Positions 1 through 8,024 of a stretch of DNA of 64,000 bases are shown here, in pieces. The notes under the pieces are model-generated. The model searched no databases. It had not been told where the DNA came from and saw only the letters and a list, made by a program, of their open reading frames with translations. The first letter of the stretch is position 1, and every line of letters begins with the position of its first letter. The position numbers were made by a program, and so were the translations under genes. The stretch is from contig FO203512.1 of the NCBI GenBank assembly GCA_000967895.1, positions 2,441,350 through 2,505,349 on the forward strand, given 5' to 3'. The DNA comes from Oleispira antarctica RB-8 (GTDB taxonomy: Bacteria > Pseudomonadota > Gammaproteobacteria > Pseudomonadales > Oceanobacteraceae).

Positions 1-242
1 GCAATCATCTTTTGATGAGATAGTGAAATCAAATGAAAGTAATCCCTCAAGCCACGCATTACTTGATCTAATTCAAAATCCTTAAGATGAGGATACGTTT
101 TAGCCACATTGGTTTTTATCGTTTTAGGGAATACATACTCTTTTATAAATGTTTCTCGACGCATCACTAAGACTTTCTGAAAAACGATGACAAATAAAAT
201 AGCGCTTAAAAAAACACCTATAATTGGAAGAATTAAATCCAT
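1..242 (-). CDS. Hypothetical membrane-anchored protein, cut by the window edge
   Basis: An ATG whose first base is 242 opens a frame that runs off the left edge after about 80 codons. Residues 2-22 are strongly hydrophobic and would form one N-terminal membrane helix. The rest is soluble, basic and partly helical. I do not recognise the family. It lies 28 bp downstream of the neighbouring membrane-protein gene on the same strand, so the two probably share a transcript. The C-terminus is not visible, so length and domain content are unknown. Confidence 0.55.
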   Translation of the reverse strand, partial: MDLILPIIGVFLSAILFVIVFQKVLVMRRETFIKEYVFPKTIKTNVAKTYPHLKDFELDQVMRGLRDYFHLISLSHQKMI

Positions 243-270
243 AAAAAACTCCTAAAGATTACACCAGCAA

Positions 271-696
271 TCAAGCTCTAGCTTTCAAGTACACCATTTT
301 ATAAAAAAACAAGCTCAATAAAACAACGGGTAATAAAATAATAATGAATAGAAACAAGATTTTCAATAACCCCTCAAGACTTGACTCCCCCCCCATAAAA
401 GCGATTAAGATCACCATAGTCACAGGAATTGATGAGATCGCTGAAAATGCATGTGCCTTAAAAGTCGTTCTAAAAAACTGACTTGTCATTTTAAATAAAA
501 TCGACCAGTAAAGTGCTCCGGTAAAACCGAAAACAACAAGGCCCATTAACGCTATTAAAAAGGGTAACCCTAAGACATCAAGTAACGGTACTCCGTCAGT
601 AACCAGAACATAAATGGCTATAACTGATGAACTAAAAATAGATAATGCTAATAAAGAAAGTAATATAGAACTAAAAATCCTGAAGTATAATGTCAT
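271..696 (-). CDS. Hypothetical four-helix membrane protein
   Basis: 141 residues, almost entirely hydrophobic, with about four predicted transmembrane segments (roughly 5-30, 38-65, 85-103 and 112-135) and a short basic tail. I do not recognise the family and see no catalytic motif. It is the first gene of a probable two-gene minus-strand unit with the truncated gene at 1-242. A run of eight C (387-394; eight G on the coding strand) lies inside the frame at the residues MGGE and could be a slippage site. The function is unknown. Confidence 0.6.
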   Translation of the reverse strand: MTLYFRIFSSILLSLLALSIFSSSVIAIYVLVTDGVPLLDVLGLPFLIALMGLVVFGFTGALYWSILFKMTSQFFRTTFKAHAFSAISSIPVTMVILIAFMGGESSLEGLLKILFLFIIILLPVVLLSLFFYKMVYLKARA

Positions 697-1022
697 AATG
701 TAAATATCAATCCATGAATATCGTATGAAGCCCTTACAATTATGTCTGATAATACAACCAATCTGACCCAGTGACTACTTTCCCGCGTCCGTTTAATTAC
801 TGTGTTAATTTTAGTTTATTTAAAGGGTTAATTAACAAGAGATTGTCTATTTATAGACTATAAACCACTAATAATACTAAGATATAAATTTAATTAATCA
901 CCCTCCTATTTTAATGGCTATAGCCTTTGTATAACCTAAAAGCATACTTCACATAAAACTCTTTCATTGGACGCCAACGAATAATGCGCCCAATATCCAA
1001 TCTTCATTAAGAGGTTTACATC
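697..1022. promoter_or_regulatory. Divergent intergenic region
   Basis: 326 bp between two divergently oriented genes, AT-rich, so it should hold promoters for both. I see an imperfect inverted repeat, ATTGGA at 966-971 and TCCAAT at 996-1001, just ahead of the ribosome binding site of the plus-strand transporter gene. It might be an operator. I see no convincing small gene or terminator. Confidence 0.35.
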
Positions 1023-1919
1023 ATGGGAATCTGGGTATTTTTCACCATTATGGCGGTAGTAATGCAATCAGTGCGTTCGGCCGCACAAAAGAACTTATCA
1101 AATAATTTGTCTTCGCTGAGCGTCACTTATACGCGATATATTTATGGATTACCGATTGGTTTAATGTATGTAATCAGCTTATTCATCGTATTCGACATTC
1201 AGGCCGATCAAATCAGCCTAGCCATCAGCCAACTAAAATTCTGGGTATTTGTCTTAATAGCATCCGTCGCTCAAATTTTAGCCACCGCATTTGTGGTGCG
1301 TTTGTTTTCGTACCGTAATTTTTCAGTCGCTATCGCTTTTTCCAAAACCGAAGCAATAATGGCGGGATTGTTTGCCGCAATCTTCTTTCAAGATTACTTG
1401 TCAGAATTAGGCTGGATTGCCGTGGGCTTAGGCGTTATTGGCATTGCATTGTTATCGAAAATCAACATTAGGCAATTATCATCAATTCCCAAGAAGGCAT
1501 TATTCTATGGAATTGGTTCAGGGGTATTGTTTGCGTTTACCAGCTTAAGTTTACGGGAGGCCAGCTTGATATTGAATTTACCATTATTACTAAGTGCCTC
1601 CGTCACTTTAGTATTTATGTTGATTTTACAGTCTGCTATTTGTTACATAGCCATCAAAAAGACACAAAGCGAACAATTAATTAAGATTAAGTCACACAGG
1701 AAAACAGCGTGGTTTATTGGCATCACCAGTGCATTAGGTTCAATTGGCTGGTTCAGTGCGATGAGTTTACAGCACGTGGCCATAGTGAAAACATTGGGGC
1801 AGTTAGAAATGGTGTTTATGCTATTGCTGTCGGTGTTTTACTTTAAAGAGAAAGTAAGCCGCCAAGAATTATGTGGTATTGGCTTGATTTCGTTGAGTGT
1901 GGTGTTTGTGTTTATTTGA
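1023..1919 (+). CDS. EamA/DMT-family permease
   Basis: 298 residues forming about ten hydrophobic segments arranged as two similar five-helix halves, the layout of EamA-type drug/metabolite transporters in the inner membrane. This family exports or imports small metabolites such as amino acids or nucleosides. The substrate cannot be read from sequence. The helix-1 region has charged residues (RSAAQKN) typical of the family. The ATG at 1023 is preceded by AAGAGG at a suitable distance. It is monocistronic, facing the end of the nir operon, with a shared hairpin between them. Family assignment is good; function is open. Confidence 0.8.
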   Translation: MGIWVFFTIMAVVMQSVRSAAQKNLSNNLSSLSVTYTRYIYGLPIGLMYVISLFIVFDIQADQISLAISQLKFWVFVLIASVAQILATAFVVRLFSYRNFSVAIAFSKTEAIMAGLFAAIFFQDYLSELGWIAVGLGVIGIALLSKINIRQLSSIPKKALFYGIGSGVLFAFTSLSLREASLILNLPLLLSASVTLVFMLILQSAICYIAIKKTQSEQLIKIKSHRKTAWFIGITSALGSIGWFSAMSLQHVAIVKTLGQLEMVFMLLLSVFYFKEKVSRQELCGIGLISLSVVFVFI

Positions 1920-1962
1920 ATAGTTAGCGTCAATTAAGAGGCATTGATAGCACTTTCACAAA

Positions 1963-1999
1963 AATGCCACAGGCTTTTATTCATAAGGGCTGTGGCATT
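1963..1999 (-). terminator. Hairpin terminator at the end of the nir operon
   Basis: A perfect 10-bp inverted repeat, AATGCCACAG at 1963-1972 and CTGTGGCATT at 1990-1999, with a 17-nt loop. Read on the minus strand, the stem is followed by a short T run, which fits termination of the nirC-to-nirN transcript. It may also slow the convergent plus-strand transcript. Confidence 0.6.
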
Positions 2000-2049
2000 G
2001 TCGTCAATCATTTAAAACACGGTATTTTATATCGTATTAACTAGTTGAT

Positions 2050-3606
2050 TTAATGACTAGTCCCCCGCTCATACTGGGTTTTATTCCATACATTGTATTT
2101 GCCAGAAGGCTTCACCATGGGCAGGCGTTTTTCTTCTTCTAATGTATTGGCGTCATAAACAATGATTTCGCCATCCATATCCCAAATACTTAGAATTACC
2201 TTGCTGCCATCTTTATTAAACTCAACATGGGCGGCGGTTTTACCCGGTGATGGGCGTAGGGTTTTCACAATCTCTAACGTCGATTTATCGATTACATGGA
2301 CTTTATCTTTGTTAGGGCCAAAGAATACATCCACCCAAGCATAAGGTGAGTTTTCATGGCTGCGCATAAAGAAACCTGGGCCTTCGGTTTTGATTTCTTT
2401 TATTACTTTCCATGTTTTCATATCGATTACCGATACCTTGCCTTCTTTTAGGTTTGGCGAGGCTAAGACTTGTCGCATTTCTAATAAACCTTTTTCATTT
2501 TTAATCGGGTAATCCCAAGTAATACCTGAACCCAAGTGTGGCATTCCTGGTAATGGAATGCTGTGAACTACCTTGCCTAAATCTAGATCGACAACTTGGC
2601 CGCCTGCAGCGCCACGAGATGCACCTATGAGAAGTTTGTAATCTGGGTCGAAGAAGAAGTCATCTAGATAATCGTTTACTGCTATTTTTCTCACGGTTGA
2701 AGATTTTCCCTCTACTGGATATGGAATTTCCCAAACTTCTTTTAAATCTTTGAGGGCAGCGATGTATGTATTGCGTGGTGGTGCGTTATACACCGCACTT
2801 ACCCGTGAGGTTTTACCTTCGCTATTCATTACAGGATAAATTTTTAGCATATCGAGATTTTCAGCATCGAACATCACTAAGTTATTTGGTAAATAGTTGG
2901 CGACCATGACCGATTTACCGTCCGATGAAATGGCTAGGTTGCGGGTATTAATACCGGCGCGTACTTCGGCTACGACTTTTAGATTATAAATATCGTATTT
3001 TGTAATCCAGCCATCGCGGGAGGCAAAATACACATAACGTCCATCAGGGGAATATTTTGGGCCGCCATGTAATGCGAAGCGGCTTTTGAAACGATGAATG
3101 GGTTCAAACGTATCGCCGTTTAAAACGGTTACGTGGTGATCGCCAATTTCTACGACTAAAAACAGATTCATTAGGTCGGCTTCGAATACGGGTTTATTCG
3201 GAAGCTCTCCTTGTGTGTGAGTGACCACTTGCGTTGCTAGTATGTCTTTTTCAGTCCAGCTTGGTATCACTTTAGGTGGTGTGAAAATATAATCAACAAG
3301 CGCTTGGCGTTGGTCAGCGTCTAGAATATTTTTAAACGCAGGCATTTGTGTGGCGGTACGCCCTTCTGCTATTACGGTTGTTGCGTTGTTTTTACGCAAA
3401 CGTTTTAAATTATCAGGCAGTAATGCGGGACCCATTGCACCTAAACGTTCTGAACCATGACAGGCAGCGCAGTGTTTGCTGTAATCTACTTCGACCTTAG
3501 AAACTACATCACCTACGCCTGATGCTTGTACAGAAAAAGCAGAAACGCTGATCGCTGCACCTACAATCGCTATTTTCCCTAGCATTGATCGTTTATTTTT
3601 TAACAT
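2050..3606 (-). CDS. nirN: NirN, cytochrome cd1-like dihydro-heme d1 dehydrogenase
   Basis: 518 residues. A signal peptide (about 1-29) is followed by a small cytochrome c domain with a CAACH heme site (C46, C49, H50) and a likely axial Met at 88. From about residue 130 there is an eight-bladed heme d1 propeller like that of NirS. In the family, NirN introduces the last acrylate double bond of heme d1 in the periplasm and helps load NirS. Context supports NirN over NirS: it is the last gene of nirCFDLGHJEN, the order known from Pseudomonas aeruginosa, and a better NirS is encoded at 14400-16031. The ATG at 3606 follows AAGGAAA. A terminator lies downstream at 1963-1999. Confidence 0.9.
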   Translation of the reverse strand: MLKNKRSMLGKIAIVGAAISVSAFSVQASGVGDVVSKVEVDYSKHCAACHGSERLGAMGPALLPDNLKRLRKNNATTVIAEGRTATQMPAFKNILDADQRQALVDYIFTPPKVIPSWTEKDILATQVVTHTQGELPNKPVFEADLMNLFLVVEIGDHHVTVLNGDTFEPIHRFKSRFALHGGPKYSPDGRYVYFASRDGWITKYDIYNLKVVAEVRAGINTRNLAISSDGKSVMVANYLPNNLVMFDAENLDMLKIYPVMNSEGKTSRVSAVYNAPPRNTYIAALKDLKEVWEIPYPVEGKSSTVRKIAVNDYLDDFFFDPDYKLLIGASRGAAGGQVVDLDLGKVVHSIPLPGMPHLGSGITWDYPIKNEKGLLEMRQVLASPNLKEGKVSVIDMKTWKVIKEIKTEGPGFFMRSHENSPYAWVDVFFGPNKDKVHVIDKSTLEIVKTLRPSPGKTAAHVEFNKDGSKVILSIWDMDGEIIVYDANTLEEEKRLPMVKPSGKYNVWNKTQYERGTSH

Positions 3607-3653
3607 CTTTTTTCCTTAGCCTTTAAAAGCTGTACAAGCCCACTCCCTGCAAT

Positions 3654-4553
3654 TTAGGCTTGGGCTAGATTATTTTCTTCAGAATTTCGAACTGCTTTTT
3701 CAGCCGCTTTCTTTGCATTTATCTTTTCTTGTTTCTTGGCGTTTTTTTCTGCAATCGTAACGACTTCGCCTACAATCATCATTGTCGGTGGCTTTAAACC
3801 ATTATCTATAATGGCTTGTGGTAATGCCCCTAACGTTGTGAATACGGTGCGTTGTTGTAAGGTCGTGCCGCGTTCTATTAATCCTACTGGGGTATCGGCC
3901 TCGCGCCCTTCTGCTTGCAGGCTGTCGGAAATTAATTGGGCGTTATTAAGGCCCATGTAGAACACGACGGTTCTGTCATTACTGGCGAGGGCTTTCCAAT
4001 CGAGCTCTAATTTTCCATCGTGTTTTATATGACCCGTGGCAAGTGTTACTGATTGAGCGAAGTCACGATGGGTTAACGGAAATCCTGCATAAGCCGAGCA
4101 ACCGGATGCGGCGGTAATGCCGGGGACGATGATGCTTTCTATTTCGTGATCCATTAAGAATTCGACCTCTTCGCCACCACGGCCAAAGATGTACGGGTCG
4201 CCGCCTTTTAAACGCACGACGCGCTTGCCTAGCTTGGCTTGATCCACTAATACTTGATTAGTTTGCTCTTGGGTTAGCACGTGCTCTTTACAGCTTTTTC
4301 CAGCATTTATTAATTCGGCTTTGGCCGGCTTTAGTGCGGCGATTTCGTCGGAAACTAAACGGTCGCAAACTAATACGTCAGCTTGTTGAATCAGCATTAA
4401 GGCGTTTAAGGTTAATAAACCTGGGTCACCTGGGCCAGCACCGACTAAGGCGACTTGGCCGGGTTGCAGCTGTGGAATGCGTGACATGATATGCGAGGGT
4501 AAGACCACATTCACCATTATTTTACTTCCTGCTTCTTGTATCTCTGACATCAT
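3654..4553 (-). CDS. nirE: NirE, uroporphyrinogen-III C-methyltransferase
   Basis: 299 residues from the ATG at 4553. It belongs to the SUMT/CobA family and uses S-adenosylmethionine to methylate uroporphyrinogen III at C2 and C7, giving precorrin-2, the entry to heme d1 synthesis. Diagnostic motifs are the N-terminal VGAGPGDPGLLT loop, the RLKGGDPYIFGRG segment and GITAASG. There is no CysG-type dehydrogenase/chelatase part. A Lys/Ala-rich tail of about 30 residues follows the core. GGAG lies a few bases before the start. It sits between nirJ and nirN in the heme d1 operon, which argues for a dedicated denitrification role rather than siroheme or B12 synthesis. Confidence 0.92.
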   Translation of the reverse strand: MMSEIQEAGSKIMVNVVLPSHIMSRIPQLQPGQVALVGAGPGDPGLLTLNALMLIQQADVLVCDRLVSDEIAALKPAKAELINAGKSCKEHVLTQEQTNQVLVDQAKLGKRVVRLKGGDPYIFGRGGEEVEFLMDHEIESIIVPGITAASGCSAYAGFPLTHRDFAQSVTLATGHIKHDGKLELDWKALASNDRTVVFYMGLNNAQLISDSLQAEGREADTPVGLIERGTTLQQRTVFTTLGALPQAIIDNGLKPPTMMIVGEVVTIAEKNAKKQEKINAKKAAEKAVRNSEENNLAQA

Positions 4554-4602
4554 CAAAACTCCTACAGATTCTCTTTATTTTTTAAAGACATTTATCTTTC
4601 AC

Positions 4603-5847
4603 TTAGAGATTCACTGCGTTTATAAACTGTTGCGGCTTTTCTACAGCGGCGACATGCTCGGTTCTTACTTCGTGACTAGGGAGTGGCATACGGTCTTCTT
4701 CTTCGGTTTCAACGCCGATTTCTGCATTGGATAAATAACAGGCTGGATCTTCCGCCCACGGATCGTCGGTTAATGAATACGCACGCACGCGAGTATTGCC
4801 ACCGCAGATTTTCAAATACTGGCAGGCACCACAACGACCTTTTACTGGGCGTGGCGACATGCGGAAGCCTTTCATTAATTCATCTTCTGGGTTAGCCCAG
4901 ATTTCAGAGAATTTTTTCTCACGCACGTTGCCTAGATTGTAATCCCACCAGAAAGTATCTGGGTGAACATTACCAAGGTTGTCGATGTTTGAGATGTTTA
5001 CGCCCGAGGAATTTCCGCCCCAGTTTTCTAAACGCTGGCGCAATGCTTCAACTTCTTCAGGGACATTTTTTTCTGCCCACTGCAATAAATAAGGGCCGTC
5101 GGCGTCGTTATTACCTGTCACGTATTCTCGTTCGATGCCTTGCTTTAATTCGTTCCAGCTGCGTTCAAAGATCATATCTAAAGCATCGCGGGTCATTTGA
5201 TGAAAGACATCACGCTTGCGATTACGTTTACCACGACCGGCGTAGTTCAGGTGGGAAAGATAAAATTTATCCAGATCGTATTCGTCCATTAGATCTAAGA
5301 TCAAAGGTAATTCGTGGGCGTTATCTTGGGTTAAGGTGAAGCGCAAGCCGACTTTAATACCTCGTTCTTGGCACAGTTTGATACCGTGCATTGATTCTTT
5401 AAAGGCGCCTTTACGCTGACGAAATTCATCATGAGTCGCTTCGATACCATCAATACTGACGCCGATGTAATCGTATTTTGCAGCAACGATTTTTTCGATA
5501 TTTGATTCGTCGATTAAGGTGCCGTTAGTAGAAAGACCAACATAAAAACCCATGTCTTTGGCACGCTTTGAAATATCCCAAATGTCTGGGCGTAACAGTG
5601 GCTCTCCACCAGACAAAATTAATACTGGTACTTTAAATTCTTTTAGATCGTCCATGACGGTGTAGACTTCGTTGGTAGACAGCTCCCCTTTAAAGTCGAC
5701 GTCCGCTGAAATGGAGTAACAATGCTTACACGTTAAATTACAACGGCGAATCAAGTTCCAAATAACAACGGGGCCGGGTGGCTTTATTGATGGACCAAGC
5801 GGAGTGGGCGCGTGCAGTGTTTTCATGTATTGGGTAATGCGAAACAT
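4603..5847 (-). CDS. nirJ: NirJ, radical SAM heme d1 biosynthesis enzyme
   Basis: 414 residues from the ATG at 5847, one base after the nirH stop and behind a strong GAGGGG ribosome site. It is a radical SAM protein with the C-x3-C-x2-C cluster motif (CNLTCKHCY; C36, C40, C43), the GGEP stretch and a cysteine-rich C-terminal region (CGACQYLKICGG plus a later C) that would bind a second iron-sulfur cluster as in SPASM-like proteins. In the pathway NirJ replaces two propionate side chains of 12,18-didecarboxysiroheme by oxo groups. The last 35 residues are acidic and variable. Position between nirH and nirE confirms the call. Confidence 0.93.
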   Translation of the reverse strand: MFRITQYMKTLHAPTPLGPSIKPPGPVVIWNLIRRCNLTCKHCYSISADVDFKGELSTNEVYTVMDDLKEFKVPVLILSGGEPLLRPDIWDISKRAKDMGFYVGLSTNGTLIDESNIEKIVAAKYDYIGVSIDGIEATHDEFRQRKGAFKESMHGIKLCQERGIKVGLRFTLTQDNAHELPLILDLMDEYDLDKFYLSHLNYAGRGKRNRKRDVFHQMTRDALDMIFERSWNELKQGIEREYVTGNNDADGPYLLQWAEKNVPEEVEALRQRLENWGGNSSGVNISNIDNLGNVHPDTFWWDYNLGNVREKKFSEIWANPEDELMKGFRMSPRPVKGRCGACQYLKICGGNTRVRAYSLTDDPWAEDPACYLSNAEIGVETEEEDRMPLPSHEVRTEHVAAVEKPQQFINAVNL

Positions 5848-5848
5848 A

Positions 5849-6508
5849 TTATTTCCCCTCAGTCTTTTTTGATTCACTGGCGTTATCATCTTTCTTTGAA
5901 AGACGCATACCGGTTTTTTTCAGAATTTTTGAGCTGTATAAAATCTCGCTGCCTAAGCAAGCATCACCTAATAGTGCTTTTAGTTTTTCTGCTCGTTCCT
6001 CTACTTGTGCGCGCTCGGTGCCGTGAACCATGGCAAATAAATTGTACGACCAGTAAGGCTCATGACGTGGGCGCTGATAACAATGGCTCACGTAAGGCAG
6101 CTCGCCAATTTGGCGGCCTAAGCGTTTTACATCGCTATCTTTTACATTCCATACCGTCATGCCGTTGGCTTTAAAGCCAATGCGATAATGATTGGGGACT
6201 ACGGCGATACGGCGAATAACTCCACGCTCTAACATTTTTTCTAAGCGACAGATGACTTCGTCTTCTGAGATGCCAATTTTTTCGCCAACAATCTGGTAAG
6301 GGCGTTCACTAACCGGAAGACCTTCTTGGGTCGCCACGACAAGAGCGCGATCAACTTCGGTTAAAATGAAGTCGATTTTTACTGTGTCAGTTGTGGATAT
6401 TGATGTGTCCTTATTTGAAAAAGGAGACTTAGCCTTGGGATTGAAGCTGTCGATATCAACGACGTTATTAGAGTTCGAATTCTTACAGTGCAAATCTAAG
6501 TCCGACAT
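5849..6508 (-). CDS. nirH: NirH, siroheme decarboxylase subunit
   Basis: 219 residues. After a variable N-terminal extension of about 45 residues it shows the AsnC/Lrp-like fold of siroheme decarboxylases, with the conserved stretch SHCYQRPRHEPYWSYNLF. NirD, L, G and H together remove two acetate carboxyl groups of siroheme to give 12,18-didecarboxysiroheme. Its start lies inside the 3' end of nirG (26-bp overlap) behind AGAGGAAGAG, and its stop is one base from the nirJ start, so translation is likely coupled. The long N-terminal extension is unusual but has no recognisable motif. Confidence 0.88.
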   Translation of the reverse strand: MSDLDLHCKNSNSNNVVDIDSFNPKAKSPFSNKDTSISTTDTVKIDFILTEVDRALVVATQEGLPVSERPYQIVGEKIGISEDEVICRLEKMLERGVIRRIAVVPNHYRIGFKANGMTVWNVKDSDVKRLGRQIGELPYVSHCYQRPRHEPYWSYNLFAMVHGTERAQVEERAEKLKALLGDACLGSEILYSSKILKKTGMRLSKKDDNASESKKTEGK

Positions 6509-7013
6509 AAAACTCTTCCTCTTTTGGCATGTTAAATACGTGATAGCCTGTAGCTGCTTCTAACTCTTCAATGCAGTCTTCAATTTCTTCTGGGCTTTCG
6601 GTAGCTAATACAAACCACATATTAAGTTCGTGTTCACGGCGGTAGTTATGCGCAACTTGCGGGAAGGCATTGACTTGTTCTGTGACGCGGCCGTAGTCTT
6701 CTTCGATCACGGTCATTGCGGCTAATGTTAAGCCGCCCCCCATACGTTCGGCCTGATACATGGGGCCAAAGCGACTGAGCATACCTTCGTCTAATAAGGC
6801 TTGGATACGCTGCATGACGTCCACTTCGGTGACCGTTAATTCTTCTTTGGTGAGTTGTTGAGCAACGGTATTGAATGGGCGCGGGGTTAGCGGGAAGCCG
6901 TCTTGTAGCAAGTTAATTAATTTTTTGTCTAGTTCGCTTAACTCTTTGCTTAACTCTTTGCTTAACTCTTTTTTGAGTTCTTTCTTTAGCTCTGTATTTA
7001 TAGCTGCGCTCAT
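6483..7013 (-). CDS. nirG: NirG, siroheme decarboxylase subunit
   Basis: 176 residues from the ATG at 7013, which overlaps the nirL stop as ATGA and follows AAGGAAC; a longer upstream start would only re-read nirL. The AsnC-like core carries HNYRREHELNMWFVLA, the pattern shared by the NirD/NirG branch. It acts with NirD, NirL and NirH in siroheme decarboxylation in the cytoplasm. The N-terminus holds a short charged repeat (KELS units) encoded by a 12-bp tandem repeat at 6937-6972, which may vary in length between strains. Confidence 0.88.
   Translation of the reverse strand: MSAAINTELKKELKKELSKELSKELSELDKKLINLLQDGFPLTPRPFNTVAQQLTKEELTVTEVDVMQRIQALLDEGMLSRFGPMYQAERMGGGLTLAAMTVIEEDYGRVTEQVNAFPQVAHNYRREHELNMWFVLATESPEEIEDCIEELEAATGYHVFNMPKEEEFYVGLRFAL
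6937..6972 (-). repeat. In-frame 12-bp tandem repeat in nirG
   Basis: Three head-to-tail copies of the 12-mer CTTAACTCTTTG (last copy with one mismatch) at 6937-6948, 6949-6960 and 6961-6972. On the coding strand each unit encodes the tetrapeptide KELS. Further degenerate KEL units flank it. Because the unit is a multiple of three, gain or loss would lengthen or shorten the NirG N-terminus without a frameshift. Confidence 0.85.
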
Positions 7014-7537
7014 AATGATTGTTCCTTGAAGGTCAGGCCCTTTGAAGCTAACTCGTGAGAAGCTTGCACATATTGGCCACCGCATTGTTTAAATAATTTG
7101 TAGCTGAATAAAACATCGCGTTTGAAATCTGCTAAATCGTTTTGCTCTGTTATTGAGGCTAACTGCTGTAATACCGTTTCTCTGTCTTGGCCATGGATCA
7201 TGCTGAACAGGTTGTAATTCCATTCTGGCAGCTGGCGCGGGCGCTGATAACACAGGGTCACGGCATCACATGAACTAAGAAGCTCACCCACGTTGTTAAC
7301 CTTATCTTCGGGAATATCCCATACCACCATCGCGTTGGCGGTGTAGCCTAAGCTGTGATGTTTAACGACTAAACCAAAGCGTTTAATCATGCCATCATTC
7401 TGCCAGTCAGTGATGGCTTGCATCACTTGGCTTTCAGTTAAACCAAGCTCTTGAGCTAGCGTTAAATAAGGCTGTTCGGTAAGCGGTAAACCATTTTGTA
7501 TCGCTTTGCGCAAACGTAACTGCGAAATGTCATCCAT
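7010..7537 (-). CDS. nirL: NirL, siroheme decarboxylase subunit
   Basis: 175 residues from the ATG at 7537, chosen because AGGTGG precedes it by eight bases; a GTG four codons upstream is possible. AsnC/Lrp-like siroheme decarboxylase of the NirL/NirH branch, with VTLCYQRPRQLPEWNYNLF and a helix-turn-helix-like N-terminal half that in this family binds no DNA target I can name. It works with NirD, NirG and NirH on siroheme. It starts 15 bp after nirD and its TGA overlaps the nirG ATG. Confidence 0.88.
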   Translation of the reverse strand: MDDISQLRLRKAIQNGLPLTEQPYLTLAQELGLTESQVMQAITDWQNDGMIKRFGLVVKHHSLGYTANAMVVWDIPEDKVNNVGELLSSCDAVTLCYQRPRQLPEWNYNLFSMIHGQDRETVLQQLASITEQNDLADFKRDVLFSYKLFKQCGGQYVQASHELASKGLTFKEQSL

Positions 7538-7552
7538 CGTCTTTACCACCTA

Positions 7553-8002
7553 TCACTGCCACTTCACTTTAAAACCTAAGTCGATGAAATGACTCTTCAC
7601 CATGGGTAACGACATCACTTTATAGCCGCCACTTAATTCAATCGCTTTCAGACTTGCCTGTAATTGATCTTGGTCAGGTGCGGTAACAACAAACCAAAGA
7701 TTAAATTTATGTTCACGCGCATAGTTGTGATTAACCCCTTCAAAAGCGTTTACACGCTCGGCCACTTCCGCTAATACTGCCTCGGGTACAGCCATGGCGG
7801 CCAAGGTGCTAGCACCCGCTTTTTTGTGATTAAATACGGGGCCAATACGCGAGAGTGTTCCGTTTTCTTTTAATCGTTTTAGTGCAGAAACCACATCACT
7901 TTCAGTGACACCTAAACGCTTGGCCACCTCCAAATACGGACGCGAACAGACGGGCAAGTCTTTTTGGTATTCGTCGATAAGTTGCTGCTCTAATAACTTC
8001 AT
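7553..8002 (-). CDS. nirD: NirD, siroheme decarboxylase subunit
   Basis: 149 residues. Compact AsnC-like protein with LSRIGPVFNHKKAGA and HNYAREHKFNLWFVV, the hallmarks of the NirD/NirG branch of siroheme decarboxylases. It catalyses, with NirL (and NirG/NirH), the decarboxylation of siroheme at C12 and C18. It is the first decarboxylase gene after nirF, with a 22-bp gap, and AGGA lies before its ATG at 8002. All four paralogues (D, L, G, H) are separate here, as in Pseudomonas aeruginosa, rather than fused as in some denitrifiers. Confidence 0.9.
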   Translation of the reverse strand: MKLLEQQLIDEYQKDLPVCSRPYLEVAKRLGVTESDVVSALKRLKENGTLSRIGPVFNHKKAGASTLAAMAVPEAVLAEVAERVNAFEGVNHNYAREHKFNLWFVVTAPDQDQLQASLKAIELSGGYKVMSLPMVKSHFIDLGFKVKWQ

Positions 8003-8024
8003 GTCGTGTTATTCCTAAAGCCTT

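Noticed and set aside
4989-5339. Plus-strand open frame opposite nirJ
   Set aside because: Antisense to an intact radical SAM gene; composition is arginine- and cysteine-rich in the way typical of antisense frames.
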